From assembly GCA_029239935.1 (NCBI GenBank), contig JARBTY010000048.1:1-15456 (forward strand): a stretch of 15,456 bases of DNA, written 5' to 3'. The stretch's first letter is position 1, and every line of letters begins with the position of its first letter. The DNA is from Clostridia bacterium. Its GTDB lineage: Bacteria > Bacillota_A > Clostridia > Lachnospirales > Cellulosilyticaceae. Under the pieces are notes generated by a model, which was given only the letters and a program-made list of their open reading frames with translations, was not told where the DNA came from and ran no database searches. Of this stretch, positions 7,398 to 15,348 are shown one piece after another. The translations under genes and the position numbers were made by a program.

Positions 7398-8276
7398 ATG
7401 ACAGAAGCACAAATAATGACTTGTAAAAAAAATGAATATGAGATGTCTATAAAAACAACTGCTAAAAAAGCACTTTGTGTGATAGGGGCCGTTTTGATTG
7501 CTATTGTCTTTTTGTTTCCGATTTATTGGCTTTTGATTACCTCATTGAAGTCAGATGCAGAAATCTTTTCAAAATCTCTTACGTATTTTCCAAATAGCAT
7601 TAGTTTATCAGCGTGGCAAGAACAATTTCAAGATCGTGATTTTTTAAATTCCTTAAGAAATAGCTTTATTATTGCAGTTACAGCAATGACGATTTCACTT
7701 ACAGTCGGAGTGCCAGCGGCATATGCCATGGGAAGATTTAATATTCCAGGGAAAAAGATTATGTTACTTACATTTTTGGTTACACAAATGATGCCGTCAT
7801 CCTTACTATTAACCCCCTTATATTTAATATTTGCAAATACAAAAATGCTCAATACTTTTTTGGCACCAGCAATGGCCGTAGCATCTGGGTCTATCCCATT
7901 TATTGTCATTACACTGCGTCCTTACTTCATGAGTTTGCCAAAATCATTAGATGATGCCGCTAGAATTGATGGGTGTAATGCCTTTACCTCATTTTTGATT
8001 ATTATGGTTCCCACTATTAAAGCAGGAATCATTACAGTACTAACTATTGCTTTTTTACATGGATGGAACGATTTAGTATACTCAATGACCTTTAACACAA
8101 ATGCTGCAATGCGGCCGCTTACAGCTAATATTTATAAATTTATGGACAAATACGGTATGAAATGGAATGCTATTATGGCTTATGGATTGGTACTTGTTAT
8201 TCCTGTAGTATGTGCTTTTGTGTTCCTTCAAAAGTATATTGTAGGGGGAATGACAGCAGGGGCAGTCAAAGAATAG
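7398..8276 (+). CDS. ABC sugar transporter permease, MalG-like
   Basis: A 292-residue permease with a leading cytoplasmic stretch and a first membrane segment at about 24-46 (ALCVIGAVLIAIVFLFPIYW), followed by the usual further helices. The EAA loop reads LDDAARIDGCNAF with the invariant Gly at 192. The sequence FLFPIYWLLITSLKSDAEIF near the start is typical of the MalG/LacG group. AGGAGGAGG just upstream, within the end of the preceding gene, is its ribosome binding site. It pairs with the MalF-like subunit to form the membrane channel of the importer. The GH31 gene follows 25 nt later with its own ribosome binding site. Confidence 0.93.
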   Translation: MTEAQIMTCKKNEYEMSIKTTAKKALCVIGAVLIAIVFLFPIYWLLITSLKSDAEIFSKSLTYFPNSISLSAWQEQFQDRDFLNSLRNSFIIAVTAMTISLTVGVPAAYAMGRFNIPGKKIMLLTFLVTQMMPSSLLLTPLYLIFANTKMLNTFLAPAMAVASGSIPFIVITLRPYFMSLPKSLDDAARIDGCNAFTSFLIIMVPTIKAGIITVLTIAFLHGWNDLVYSMTFNTNAAMRPLTANIYKFMDKYGMKWNAIMAYGLVLVIPVVCAFVFLQKYIVGGMTAGAVKE

Positions 8277-8301
8277 GTAAAAGAGATGGAGGCACATAAA
8301 A

Positions 8302-10593
8302 ATGAAATTTACAAATGGTTATTGGAGAATCAGAGAAGAAATTATTCCTTCTTATGCGGTTGAATATGAAGACTGCAAAGTATGCGGTGATGAATTAGTC
8401 CTATTTGCAGCCACAAAACATATTGTGAATCGGGGCGATACAATCAATACCCCTATTATTACAGTGACATTATCTAGTCCCATGGAAAACGTTATCAAAG
8501 TTTCAGCTGTTCATTTTAGGGGAGCTTATAATAAAGGTCCTTATTTTGAGATAGCACAAAATGAGCATCACAAAGTAACGATTACTCAGGATGATGAGAA
8601 AATCGTTTATCGAACAGGTAAGACAAGTGCCGTTATCTATAAAGTATCCAATGCATGGAAAATAGAGTTTAGGGACGAAGATAAGGTGCTTACAGAAAGC
8701 AGCTATCGTAACTTGGCTTACATGCAAAACAAAGAAACAAAAAGAAACTACATGGTTGAACAGTTAGGTTTAGATGTGGGAGAATATGTGTATGGATTAG
8801 GTGAACGTTATACACCCTTTGTAAAGAATGGCCAAGTGGTGGAGATTTGGAATGAAGACGGCGGAACGGCTTCAGAACAAACATACAAAAATATTCCTTT
8901 TTACATGACCAACAAAGGGTATGGGGTATTAGTGGATAACCCAGGAGATGTACATTTTGAGGTTGCTAGTGAAAAAGTGGAAAGGGTTCAGTTTAGTGTA
9001 GAAAGTGAAAGATTAGATTATTATATTATCAATGGGGGGACACCCAAAGAGACGATTAAATTATATACAGATATGACAGGAAAACCAGCGCTGCCACCCT
9101 CGTGGTCATTTGGCTTATGGCTGACAACTTCTTTTACAACAAGTTATGATGAAGCGACAGTAACAGGTTTTATACAAGGCATGGCGGATCGTGATATACC
9201 GCTTCATACTTTTCACTTCGATTGTTTTTGGATGAAAGCATATGAATGGTGTAACTTTAAATGGGACGACGATACATTTCCCGATCCAGCAGGGATGTTG
9301 AAACGTTATAAAGAAAGAGGGCTTCATATTTGTGTATGGATTAACAGTTATATTGGACAAAAGTCTTGTCTGTTTGATGAGGGGATGGAAAAAGAATACT
9401 TTGTAAAAAATATGGATGGTTCTGTATGGCAGTGTGATAGATGGCAAGGCGGTATGGCGTTAGTTGACTTTACTAACCCTGAAGCTTGTAAGTGGTATCA
9501 AGATAAATTAGAAGTACTTATAGATATGGGTGTAGATTGTTTCAAAACAGATTTTGGTGAAAGAATTCCTGTAACAGGGGTTAAATATTATGATGGATCT
9601 GACACCGTGAAAATGCATAACTACTATGCTTATTTGTATAATAAAACAGTCTTTGAACTTATAGAAAGAAAACTTGGAAAAGATAAGGCCTTGGTATTTG
9701 CCCGTTCTACAGCTGTCGGAGGACAAAAATTCCCTGTTCACTGGGGAGGGGATTGTACAGCAACTTATCCTTCAATGGCAGAGGACCTAAGAGGTGGGTT
9801 ATCTTTGGCACTTAGTGGGTATGGCTTTTGGAGCCATGATATAGGTGGTTTTGAGCAAACAGCTTCAGCGGATGTCTATAAACGCTGGTGTGCATTTGGA
9901 TTATTAACTTCTCATAGCCGTCTGCATGGTTCCACATCTTACAGAGTACCATGGCTATTTGATGAGGAAGCCTGTGATGTGTTAAGACAATTTGTTAAAT
10001 TAAAATGTGCATTGATGCCCTATATTTACAGTCAGGCTATCTTTACACACAAGCAAGGCATTCCGATGCACCGTGCGATGTTTATGGAATTTCCACAGGA
10101 TCATGCCTGCGAGCCCATAGATCGTCAATATATGTTGGGAGATTCTTTGCTTATTGCACCTGTTTTCAAGCAAAATGGAGAAGTGGCTTATTACCTGCCA
10201 AAAGGGACATGGACGAATTATTTGACAGGTGAGGCTATTGAAGGGGAAAAGTGGATAACAGAGGTACATGATTATTTTTCTCTGCCGCTGATGGTTAGAC
10301 CGAATACCGTTTTACCAGTAGGAAATTGTGATTCAAAACCAGATTATAATTATGCGGAGGGTGTCACTTTAAAGCTTTACCAAATTGCAGAGGGAGCAGA
10401 GATTACAACACTTATTCCTGATATAAACGGTCAACCAAGTATGAAAGTGACTACAAAAAGGGTAAATCATGTTATTACAGTTACGACTGAAGGAGAAAAT
10501 ACAAATTGGTTTGTTGAGGTAGTTGGACAGAAAAATGCCCACCAGGAGAAGAAAGATAATGTGCTTGAGATTAGACTGGAGCAACATCACTAG
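8302..10593 (+). CDS. yicI: GH31 alpha-xylosidase, YicI type
   Basis: A 763-residue cytoplasmic enzyme (no signal peptide) that aligns from memory with E. coli YicI (772 residues) along its whole length, from MKFTNGYWRI to the C-terminal beta domain. The catalytic nucleophile is Asp417 in FKTDFGERIP and the acid/base is Asp484 in HWGGDCTA. The active-site residues that favour xylose over glucose in YicI, Cys-Phe in FDCFWMK, are present at 308-309, and the matching Lys is 415. It should release alpha-linked xylose from the non-reducing end of isoprimeverose or xyloglucan oligosaccharides. GGAGG (8288-8292) precedes the ATG by 9 nt. It is the last gene of the operon with the importer, which fits uptake followed by intracellular hydrolysis. 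No beta-glucosidase or xylose isomerase lies nearby. Confidence 0.95.
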   Translation: MKFTNGYWRIREEIIPSYAVEYEDCKVCGDELVLFAATKHIVNRGDTINTPIITVTLSSPMENVIKVSAVHFRGAYNKGPYFEIAQNEHHKVTITQDDEKIVYRTGKTSAVIYKVSNAWKIEFRDEDKVLTESSYRNLAYMQNKETKRNYMVEQLGLDVGEYVYGLGERYTPFVKNGQVVEIWNEDGGTASEQTYKNIPFYMTNKGYGVLVDNPGDVHFEVASEKVERVQFSVESERLDYYIINGGTPKETIKLYTDMTGKPALPPSWSFGLWLTTSFTTSYDEATVTGFIQGMADRDIPLHTFHFDCFWMKAYEWCNFKWDDDTFPDPAGMLKRYKERGLHICVWINSYIGQKSCLFDEGMEKEYFVKNMDGSVWQCDRWQGGMALVDFTNPEACKWYQDKLEVLIDMGVDCFKTDFGERIPVTGVKYYDGSDTVKMHNYYAYLYNKTVFELIERKLGKDKALVFARSTAVGGQKFPVHWGGDCTATYPSMAEDLRGGLSLALSGYGFWSHDIGGFEQTASADVYKRWCAFGLLTSHSRLHGSTSYRVPWLFDEEACDVLRQFVKLKCALMPYIYSQAIFTHKQGIPMHRAMFMEFPQDHACEPIDRQYMLGDSLLIAPVFKQNGEVAYYLPKGTWTNYLTGEAIEGEKWITEVHDYFSLPLMVRPNTVLPVGNCDSKPDYNYAEGVTLKLYQIAEGAEITTLIPDINGQPSMKVTTKRVNHVITVTTEGENTNWFVEVVGQKNAHQEKKDNVLEIRLEQHH

Positions 10594-10627
10594 AGGGTAT
10601 AGTATCACTAACAGAATAGGGTGAAGT

Positions 10628-10656
10628 AAAAGGGGGATATAAAATCTCCCTTTTTT
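10628..10656 (+). terminator. Intrinsic terminator of the alpha-xylosidase operon
   Basis: An 11-bp stem, AAAAGGGGGAT (10628-10638) with ATCTCCCTTTT (10644-10654) including one G-U pair, surrounds a 5-nt loop and runs into T6 (10651-10656). It lies in the 61-bp gap between convergent genes and overlaps the TAA stop of the minus-strand anti-sigma gene. It could act weakly in both directions. Confidence 0.85.
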
Positions 10657-11797
10657 ACCATACAACAATGTTTTCTACTCTCATACAGTGGATTAAAGGA
10701 GTGTATTTAAGATTTAAGAGGTCTTTGCTGTCCGCAGAAAGATACATCCCGATATATTCGGCGCCATTATTTTCTACATGGTTAATCATATCATCAACAG
10801 TAAGGTTTTCAAACATATTGTCATGGTACATGACTTGCAGTAGCTTTTTGTTATTTTTTATAAGGGTGAGATTGCCAAGTAAAGATTCCTTGTGAGCCTC
10901 ATCCTTCATGTTATCATATTGTGTCTGCTTGATACCATTATCTTTTAGCTGCTCATTATTACCATATGGAAAAATAGGAGTCAATTGATAATATGAAGGA
11001 TTTGCTAAAACAAACTCTGAACCGATTGCTGCCAGAGGTGTCATTTCTAAAGAGGCAGAATCTACGGGACTGATTTGATCTATAAAATGCTCTTTGAGCT
11101 GCCGAGGCGTTAGAGGTTGAGTGAACTCAACAAATATTTTTGCTTTTGTTCCATGAGGAGCCTTTTCTAGAATTTTAAACCCGGATAGGCGGTCAGGTTC
11201 GTGACTGTTTAACAAAGAAGAAGCCTCAAGTGGTAAAAGGGGAGGTGTGTCTGTTGGGGCACCTGATCTAACGGGATTGCCAAAACTGTATCTTATGTGT
11301 AGTTCAGTTTTATCTATTAGGGTATTACCAACTATATTATTAAGAGACACATAAATATTTTGTTGTGCAAAAAGAGACTTTTCTACACCACTTTGGTAGG
11401 ACCTATATTGTGGATGAAATATCCGAGCTAATTGAACGATTTCTTCTCTCTTTACATAAGATTCTTTATAGTTTAATCCAAATAATGATGTTGTAATATT
11501 AGATGTCAAGAAACATAAAAAGATAGTGAAGATTAAAACCGAAAAAACTGAAAGGACTGTCATCATAAGAATCCTTACATTAACTTTGCGTTTTAGAAGT
11601 TTAGAGAGGTTATCTTCTTCTTTAGGATTTGCGGGTAGTTGCTGCTTTAACTCTTCTAAAAACGACGTATCATCATCGTTAAGATACTCCCATATCGCAC
11701 TAAATTTATCTAGTTCACATTCGATTTCTGAGACTTCATTTGGGGCCAATTGACCTTCTTTATAGAGTTGCAATTTTTTTTGAAATTCCTTACTCAT
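10655..11797 (-). CDS. Membrane-anchored anti-sigma factor, Sigma_reg N/C type
   Basis: A 380-residue protein with a cytoplasmic N-terminal part of about 74 residues, one transmembrane helix at about 75-97 (ILMMTVLSVFSVLIFTIFLC) and a large extracytoplasmic region. No HxxxCxxC zinc motif is present. The layout resembles proteins with the sigma factor regulator N- and C-terminal domains, such as B. subtilis YhdL, but I assign this from overall appearance and operon context rather than a decisive motif. The start ATG (11797-11795) lies 6 nt after AGGAGGG and overlaps the sigma gene by 8 nt, so translation is coupled. The N-terminal region should hold the partner sigma factor at the membrane, and the outer domain should sense an envelope signal that is unknown. 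Confidence 0.78.
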   Translation of the reverse strand: MSKEFQKKLQLYKEGQLAPNEVSEIECELDKFSAIWEYLNDDDTSFLEELKQQLPANPKEEDNLSKLLKRKVNVRILMMTVLSVFSVLIFTIFLCFLTSNITTSLFGLNYKESYVKREEIVQLARIFHPQYRSYQSGVEKSLFAQQNIYVSLNNIVGNTLIDKTELHIRYSFGNPVRSGAPTDTPPLLPLEASSLLNSHEPDRLSGFKILEKAPHGTKAKIFVEFTQPLTPRQLKEHFIDQISPVDSASLEMTPLAAIGSEFVLANPSYYQLTPIFPYGNNEQLKDNGIKQTQYDNMKDEAHKESLLGNLTLIKNNKKLLQVMYHDNMFENLTVDDMINHVENNGAEYIGMYLSADSKDLLNLKYTPLIHCMRVENIVVW

Positions 11798-12281
11798 TCA
11801 TTTCCCTCCTTAAGGCTCTAAGCTTTTTTCTAGCCCTGTAAATCAAATTTGTCACTGCTGAAACACTGATGTCTAAAATTTCACCTGCTTGCTCGTAGGA
11901 AAGTTCATTAACCAGACACAATAATACGACCTGACGCTGATTTTCAGGAAGCTGCCTAATTAATATATAAGCGGAGGCAGCACTTTCTTTAAGAAAGAGT
12001 TGGTCAGTAAAATCCTGTACCTTTATCTGAGGCAGCAAACTATCTTGGCGAAAATCCAATCTGCTATTTTTTTTAACATAATCAACGTAGAGGTTATGGG
12101 CAACGATTAACAGCCAGGATTTAATACTCTTACCAGGAAATTGCAGGACACATAATGCCCTAGTAAAGGCCTCTTGGGACAAATCCTCAGCTATCTGATG
12201 ATTATAGGTAAGTCCATAAAGGTATCTATAAACATACGGGAAATACTTCTTATAAATGTTAATAAATAGATCATCTTCCAA
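11790..12281 (-). CDS. ECF-type RNA polymerase sigma factor
   Basis: A 163-residue sigma-70 family protein with only regions 2 and 4. Region 2 (about 5-70) includes YKKYFPYVYRYLYGLTYN, AEDLSQEAFTRAL and SIKSWLLIVAHNLYVDYVKK. Region 4 (about 108-158) includes LPENQRQVVLLCLVNELSYE and the helix-turn-helix AGEILDISVSAVTNLIYRAR. The start is a TTG at 12281, chosen because region 2 begins right after it and a good ribosome binding site lies upstream. An ATG at 12289 is out of frame. The downstream overlapping gene is its likely anti-sigma partner. ECF factors of this type usually control their own operon, but I could not identify a matching promoter motif. Its regulon is unknown. Confidence 0.92.
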   Translation of the reverse strand: MEDDLFINIYKKYFPYVYRYLYGLTYNHQIAEDLSQEAFTRALCVLQFPGKSIKSWLLIVAHNLYVDYVKKNSRLDFRQDSLLPQIKVQDFTDQLFLKESAASAYILIRQLPENQRQVVLLCLVNELSYEQAGEILDISVSAVTNLIYRARKKLRALRREMNE

Positions 12282-12482
12282 ATAACCATCACCTCCAGCT
12301 ATTCTTTAATCAACTAACCTTATTATATATACGATTAAGATGATAAACTATCGCATTATTTTATAAAATAAACTGATTTACTCCTAAATCTATTTATTCA
12401 CCCGACACGCTTGTATGTGGATTAGCATAACATGTGATATATAGATAAAATAGATTAATGATAGATTAGGGGAGATGATTAT
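12282..12482. promoter_or_regulatory. Divergent promoter region, sigma gene / FAD oxidase gene
   Basis: This 201-bp A/T-rich gap must carry promoters in both directions. On the minus strand a TATAAT lies in the run TATATATAATAAGG near 12310-12325, without a good -35. On the plus strand TTGTAT (12411-12416) is followed 19 bp later by GATATA (12436-12441) preceded by TGT, a possible extended -10. Neither assignment is firm, and no ECF-type motif was recognised. Confidence 0.35.
12289..12296 (-). promoter_or_regulatory. Ribosome binding site supporting a TTG start for the sigma gene
   Basis: On the minus strand GGAGGTGA reads from 12296 to 12289 and ends 7 nt before the TTG at 12281. It is the only strong site near the start of the sigma factor frame. 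Confidence 0.75.
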
Positions 12483-13829
12483 ATGCATTATTGTAAAGAA
12501 CCGGAACTTACTGGACGTATCGTTTTACCAGAAGAACCACAATATAATGCAGCACGTAAGGAGTTCAACACCTTCTTCAACAGATTTCCGAGAGTTATCG
12601 TATTTGCTCAGGAAACGAAGGATGTAGTTAATGCAATACGGTGGGCGCGCTATAGAGATATACCCATTCGAATGCGTTCTGGGCGTCACAATTATGAGGG
12701 TTTATCAGTTGTTGATGCTGGCATAGTCATTGATGTCAGCGAGATGAAAAAGGTGGAGGTGGACCCGAAGTGTGGTATAGCTACGGTACAAACAGGTCTG
12801 CGGGACATCGAATTATATGAAGAGCTTGGGGCCGAAGGATTAGTGGTACCAGCTGGTCTATGTCCCACTACAGGTATCGCTGGGTTTACTTTAGGTGGAG
12901 GGCAGAGTAGTCTGTCGCGACCATGGGGACTGGCTATAGATAACTTGTTAGAGGTGGAGATGGTCGATGCAAATGGCAATGTGATTTGTGCCAATAGTGA
13001 CCAACATGCTGACCTTTTCTGGGCCTCTCGCGGCGGAGGCGGAGGTAATTTTGGAATCTGCACTTCCTTCAGCTTTCGTACGTATCAAATAGACACAGTA
13101 GCCTATGTCAAAATAGATTGGAATTTATGTGATCTGGAACCAGTGCTGCGAACTTGGCAAAAATATACACTTCCTGAAGCAGATGAGAGGCTTACTCCGC
13201 TTCTTACGATAGTTTCGGGACAGCAGCCATTGCTGTTTATGCAAGGGGTATTTCTTGGACCAGTTCAAAAACTGCGACGTTTGCTAGAGCCTTTGCTCCG
13301 AGTTGCCTCGCCGGAGAAAGTAACCATTGAGGAGATTCCGTGGCTTGAGGCTGTATCACGAATAGCGGCCACTCAACCAGAGTCAGAACCTTTTAAGAGT
13401 GTAGGTCCCTTTGTAGATCGCTTACTGCCTGAGGAAGGAATTGCTATCATTCAGAGGTTTATTAGTAATCCTGTCACTTCTTCAGTATCCATATTATTTC
13501 ATGGTCTAGGGGGAGCCGTAGCGAGGGTGCCAAGGCATGATACCGCCTATTTCTATCGTAAGGCGCTATCAAATATGTCACTCTGGGCTACTTGGGACAC
13601 ACCGGAAGAAGCGTCCCTGGGTATCCGCTGGGTGGAAGATTTTTATAAGGAAATGTGCCCATTTACACGGGGGGTATACGTCAATACGCCGGATTTATCA
13701 ATCAAGAATTGGCCAGTGGCTTACTACGGCAGCAATTTTGAACGACTAACTCGGGTGAAGGCTAAATATGATCCGGAGAATATCTTTAACTTCCCGCAGA
13801 GCATCCCTCCTGAGAATAAGTATTGCTAA
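12483..13829 (+). CDS. FAD-linked oxidase, VAO/PCMH family with BBE C-terminus
   Basis: A 448-residue flavoprotein of the berberine-bridge-enzyme group. The FAD-binding PCMH domain spans about 35-200. Both residues expected for bicovalent flavin attachment are present: His69 in RSGRHNYEG and Cys127 in PAGLCPTTGIAGFTLGGG. The C-terminal BBE motif YYGSNFERLTRVKAKYDPENIFNFPQSIPP closes the protein. There is no signal peptide. It resembles Bacillus proteins such as YvdP/CotQ and YgaK. Relatives oxidise alcohols, sugars or alkaloids using oxygen and release hydrogen peroxide; the substrate here cannot be read. AGGGGAG (12468-12474) lies 8 nt before the ATG. Its base composition is distinctly richer in G+C than its neighbours (34 of 60 bases at 13021-13080, against 15 of 60 at 3481-3540 in the kinase gene), which suggests acquisition by transfer. 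Confidence 0.9.
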   Translation: MHYCKEPELTGRIVLPEEPQYNAARKEFNTFFNRFPRVIVFAQETKDVVNAIRWARYRDIPIRMRSGRHNYEGLSVVDAGIVIDVSEMKKVEVDPKCGIATVQTGLRDIELYEELGAEGLVVPAGLCPTTGIAGFTLGGGQSSLSRPWGLAIDNLLEVEMVDANGNVICANSDQHADLFWASRGGGGGNFGICTSFSFRTYQIDTVAYVKIDWNLCDLEPVLRTWQKYTLPEADERLTPLLTIVSGQQPLLFMQGVFLGPVQKLRRLLEPLLRVASPEKVTIEEIPWLEAVSRIAATQPESEPFKSVGPFVDRLLPEEGIAIIQRFISNPVTSSVSILFHGLGGAVARVPRHDTAYFYRKALSNMSLWATWDTPEEASLGIRWVEDFYKEMCPFTRGVYVNTPDLSIKNWPVAYYGSNFERLTRVKAKYDPENIFNFPQSIPPENKYC

Positions 13830-13862
13830 AGGAATAAAACCATCTAGAGGTAGTGGTTCTTG

Positions 13863-14216
13863 TTAACTCATATAGTTCTGCCCCCAAAGACATAGTTCCG
13901 TCAATATATTTTCCAACGATTGCCCTCTAGTGGTAGAGCTATACTCTACTTTAGGGGGAATCGTTGCATAGGCAATTCTATGAATGAGCCCATCCAGCTC
14001 TAAGGTTTTGAGTTCCTGAGAGAGTATTTTATGGCTTATATGGGGGATTGTTTTTTTTAACTGTCCGTAGCGTAGAGGCTCAGACTTTAATATATGCCAT
14101 AAGATAATGGCCCGCCATTTACTTCCGATGACAGTCATTGCAAAGCCTATTGAACACTTGAAATCCTGTTGTCTTTTAGTTTGATTTGGAAATACTTCAA
14201 TGATATTTTTAGCCAT
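13863..14216 (-). CDS. HxlR-family winged-helix transcriptional regulator
   Basis: A 117-residue regulator with the whole HxlR signature: CSIGFAMTVIGSKWRAIILWHIL, then LRYGQLKKTIPHISHKILSQELKTLELDGLIHR, PPKVEYSSTTRGQSL and the ending LCLWGQNYM. Cys21 occupies the position of the conserved N-terminal cysteine, which in HypR and YodB senses quinones, aldehydes or oxidants. The start ATG (14216-14214) is preceded by GAAGGAT on the minus strand. It is divergent from the PhzF-family gene and convergent with the FAD oxidase, ending 33 nt from it. By usual arrangement it should control the divergent gene and itself. The repeated TAAGTA elements in the shared region are candidate binding sites. Confidence 0.92.
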   Translation of the reverse strand: MAKNIIEVFPNQTKRQQDFKCSIGFAMTVIGSKWRAIILWHILKSEPLRYGQLKKTIPHISHKILSQELKTLELDGLIHRIAYATIPPKVEYSSTTRGQSLENILTELCLWGQNYMS

Positions 14217-14311
14217 AAGTATCCTTCTTTCAAAATGGTAAGTATCTAAGTAAAAAGTGCGTACTGGCAGAGGCGATTCAATAAAAGTATAATCAATTAT
14301 ATAATACTTAC
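14216..14311. promoter_or_regulatory. Repeated TAAGTA elements, candidate HxlR operators
   Basis: TAAGTATC occurs exactly at 14216-14223 and 14239-14246. TAAGTA recurs at 14247-14252 and, inverted as TACTTA, at 14305-14310. The octamers GTAAGTAT (14238-14245) and ATACTTAC (14304-14311) are perfect inverted copies. The inverted copy overlaps the -10 box of the PhzF gene, and the first copy overlaps the regulator's own start codon, a layout that fits repression of both genes. Binding is inferred. Confidence 0.5.
14277..14305 (+). promoter_or_regulatory. Promoter of the PhzF-family gene
   Basis: TATAAT is at 14300-14305, with TTCAAT at 14277-14282 exactly 17 bp upstream. A second TATAAT at 14288-14293 lacks a good -35. 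The start codon lies 44 bp downstream. Confidence 0.55.
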
Positions 14312-14349
14312 GTTTTAATTGCCACTAAAGAAGAAAGAGGAGAAAAAGT

Positions 14350-15258
14350 ATGATAAAAAAATATAAGTTATATCAAATTGACGCCTTTACAAAGGAAAAA
14401 TTCTCAGGAAATCCAGCTGGAGTTATAACCAATGCGGATGGCTTAACAGAAGAGGAGATGCAGAAGATTGCTAGAGAGCTTAATAACTCGGAGACGGCTT
14501 TTATTTTTTCTTCAAACAGCGAGGCGTACGATGTTCATGTGAGATTTTTTACTCCTAAAAGTGAAGTGCCGATTTGCGGACATGCTACTATTGCGGCCCA
14601 TTATGCTCGGGCTATTGAAAATAAGCTGGATACTTCAAGAGTTTATCATAAAACAGGTGCTGGAATTCTTCCTGTTGACATCATAAAGGAAAAGGATGAC
14701 TATAAAATTGTGATGACTCAGGGGAAAATTGAGTTTGGTGCTATTATTGAAGGTACTAATCAACAAGCCCTCTTGGCAGCCCTTCAACTAAATAAAGATG
14801 ATTTGCTGGAAGATCATAAAGTACAGATTGCCTCAACCGGCCATTCGAAGGTTATGGTTGGTATCAAAAGTATTGAGACCTTAAATCAAATGAAGCCAAA
14901 TTATGAGGAGCTTTCTAAACTGAGTGAAAAAATTAACTGTAATGGATACCATGTGTACACCATTGGTTCTGAGCAGAGTGATGTACTGATAAATGGCAGA
15001 ATGTTTGCTCCTGCAATAGGTATCAATGAAGATCCGGTAACGGGAAATGCAAATGGACCGTTGGGCGCTTATCTTGTGCATCATAAGCTGGTTAAGCACG
15101 ACCAATCAGTATTCAAATTTAGAGCTAGACAAGGTGAAGCAATCAAACGGTCAGGGATTATTGAAGTGGAGGTAAAGATAGAAAATGAAGAACCCATAGA
15201 AGTTAAAGTGTCAGGGAATGCAGTGATCCTATTTGAGTCAGAATTGTCGTTGATTTAA
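14350..15258 (+). CDS. PhzF-family isomerase/epimerase-like protein
   Basis: A 302-residue protein with the PhzF/diaminopimelate-epimerase-like double fold. Diagnostic motifs are YQIDAFTKEKFSGNPAGV (8-25), the catalytic glutamate Glu48 in NNSETAFI, CGHATIAAHYA (near 77-87) and EDPVTGNANGPLGAYL in the second half. PhzF itself isomerises a phenazine precursor, but most members, such as E. coli YddE, have no known substrate, and no phenazine genes lie here. AGAGGAG upstream provides the ribosome binding site. It is divergent from the HxlR regulator and probably under its control. A detoxification or secondary-metabolite role is possible but cannot be read from the sequence. It is followed by a strong hairpin. 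Confidence 0.93.
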   Translation: MIKKYKLYQIDAFTKEKFSGNPAGVITNADGLTEEEMQKIARELNNSETAFIFSSNSEAYDVHVRFFTPKSEVPICGHATIAAHYARAIENKLDTSRVYHKTGAGILPVDIIKEKDDYKIVMTQGKIEFGAIIEGTNQQALLAALQLNKDDLLEDHKVQIASTGHSKVMVGIKSIETLNQMKPNYEELSKLSEKINCNGYHVYTIGSEQSDVLINGRMFAPAIGINEDPVTGNANGPLGAYLVHHKLVKHDQSVFKFRARQGEAIKRSGIIEVEVKIENEEPIEVKVSGNAVILFESELSLI

Positions 15259-15271
15259 ATAAAAAAATTAA

Positions 15272-15322
15272 AAAGACCCTTGTTGGTTAATGTTATTGTA
15301 TCATTAACCAGTAAGGGTCTTT
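15272..15322. terminator. Long bidirectional terminator hairpin
   Basis: Arms 15272-15292 and 15302-15322 form a 21-bp RNA stem (19 Watson-Crick plus two G-U pairs) with a 9-nt loop. On the plus strand the stem ends in TTT but no long T-run follows. On the minus strand the hairpin is followed by TTTTTAATTTTTTT, a strong U-tract. It lies between the PhzF gene and a convergent reading frame and probably serves both. Confidence 0.8.
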
Positions 15323-15348
15323 GTTAAAAAAATGCTATATTCGAAGAT

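Noticed and set aside
9115..9447. 110-codon minus-strand frame inside the GH31 gene, and similar antisense frames elsewhere
   Set aside because: They lie opposite strongly conserved coding sequence, have no ribosome binding sites or recognisable domains, and are best explained as shadows of the real genes.
12282..12482. ECF-type autoregulatory promoter
   Set aside because: No TGAAAC-like -35 with a CGTC-like -10 at proper spacing was found on the minus strand. TGATAAAC is on the wrong strand.
13830..13862. Terminator between the FAD oxidase and HxlR genes
   Set aside because: Only a 5-bp AACCA/TGGTT stem with a large loop is visible, too weak to call.
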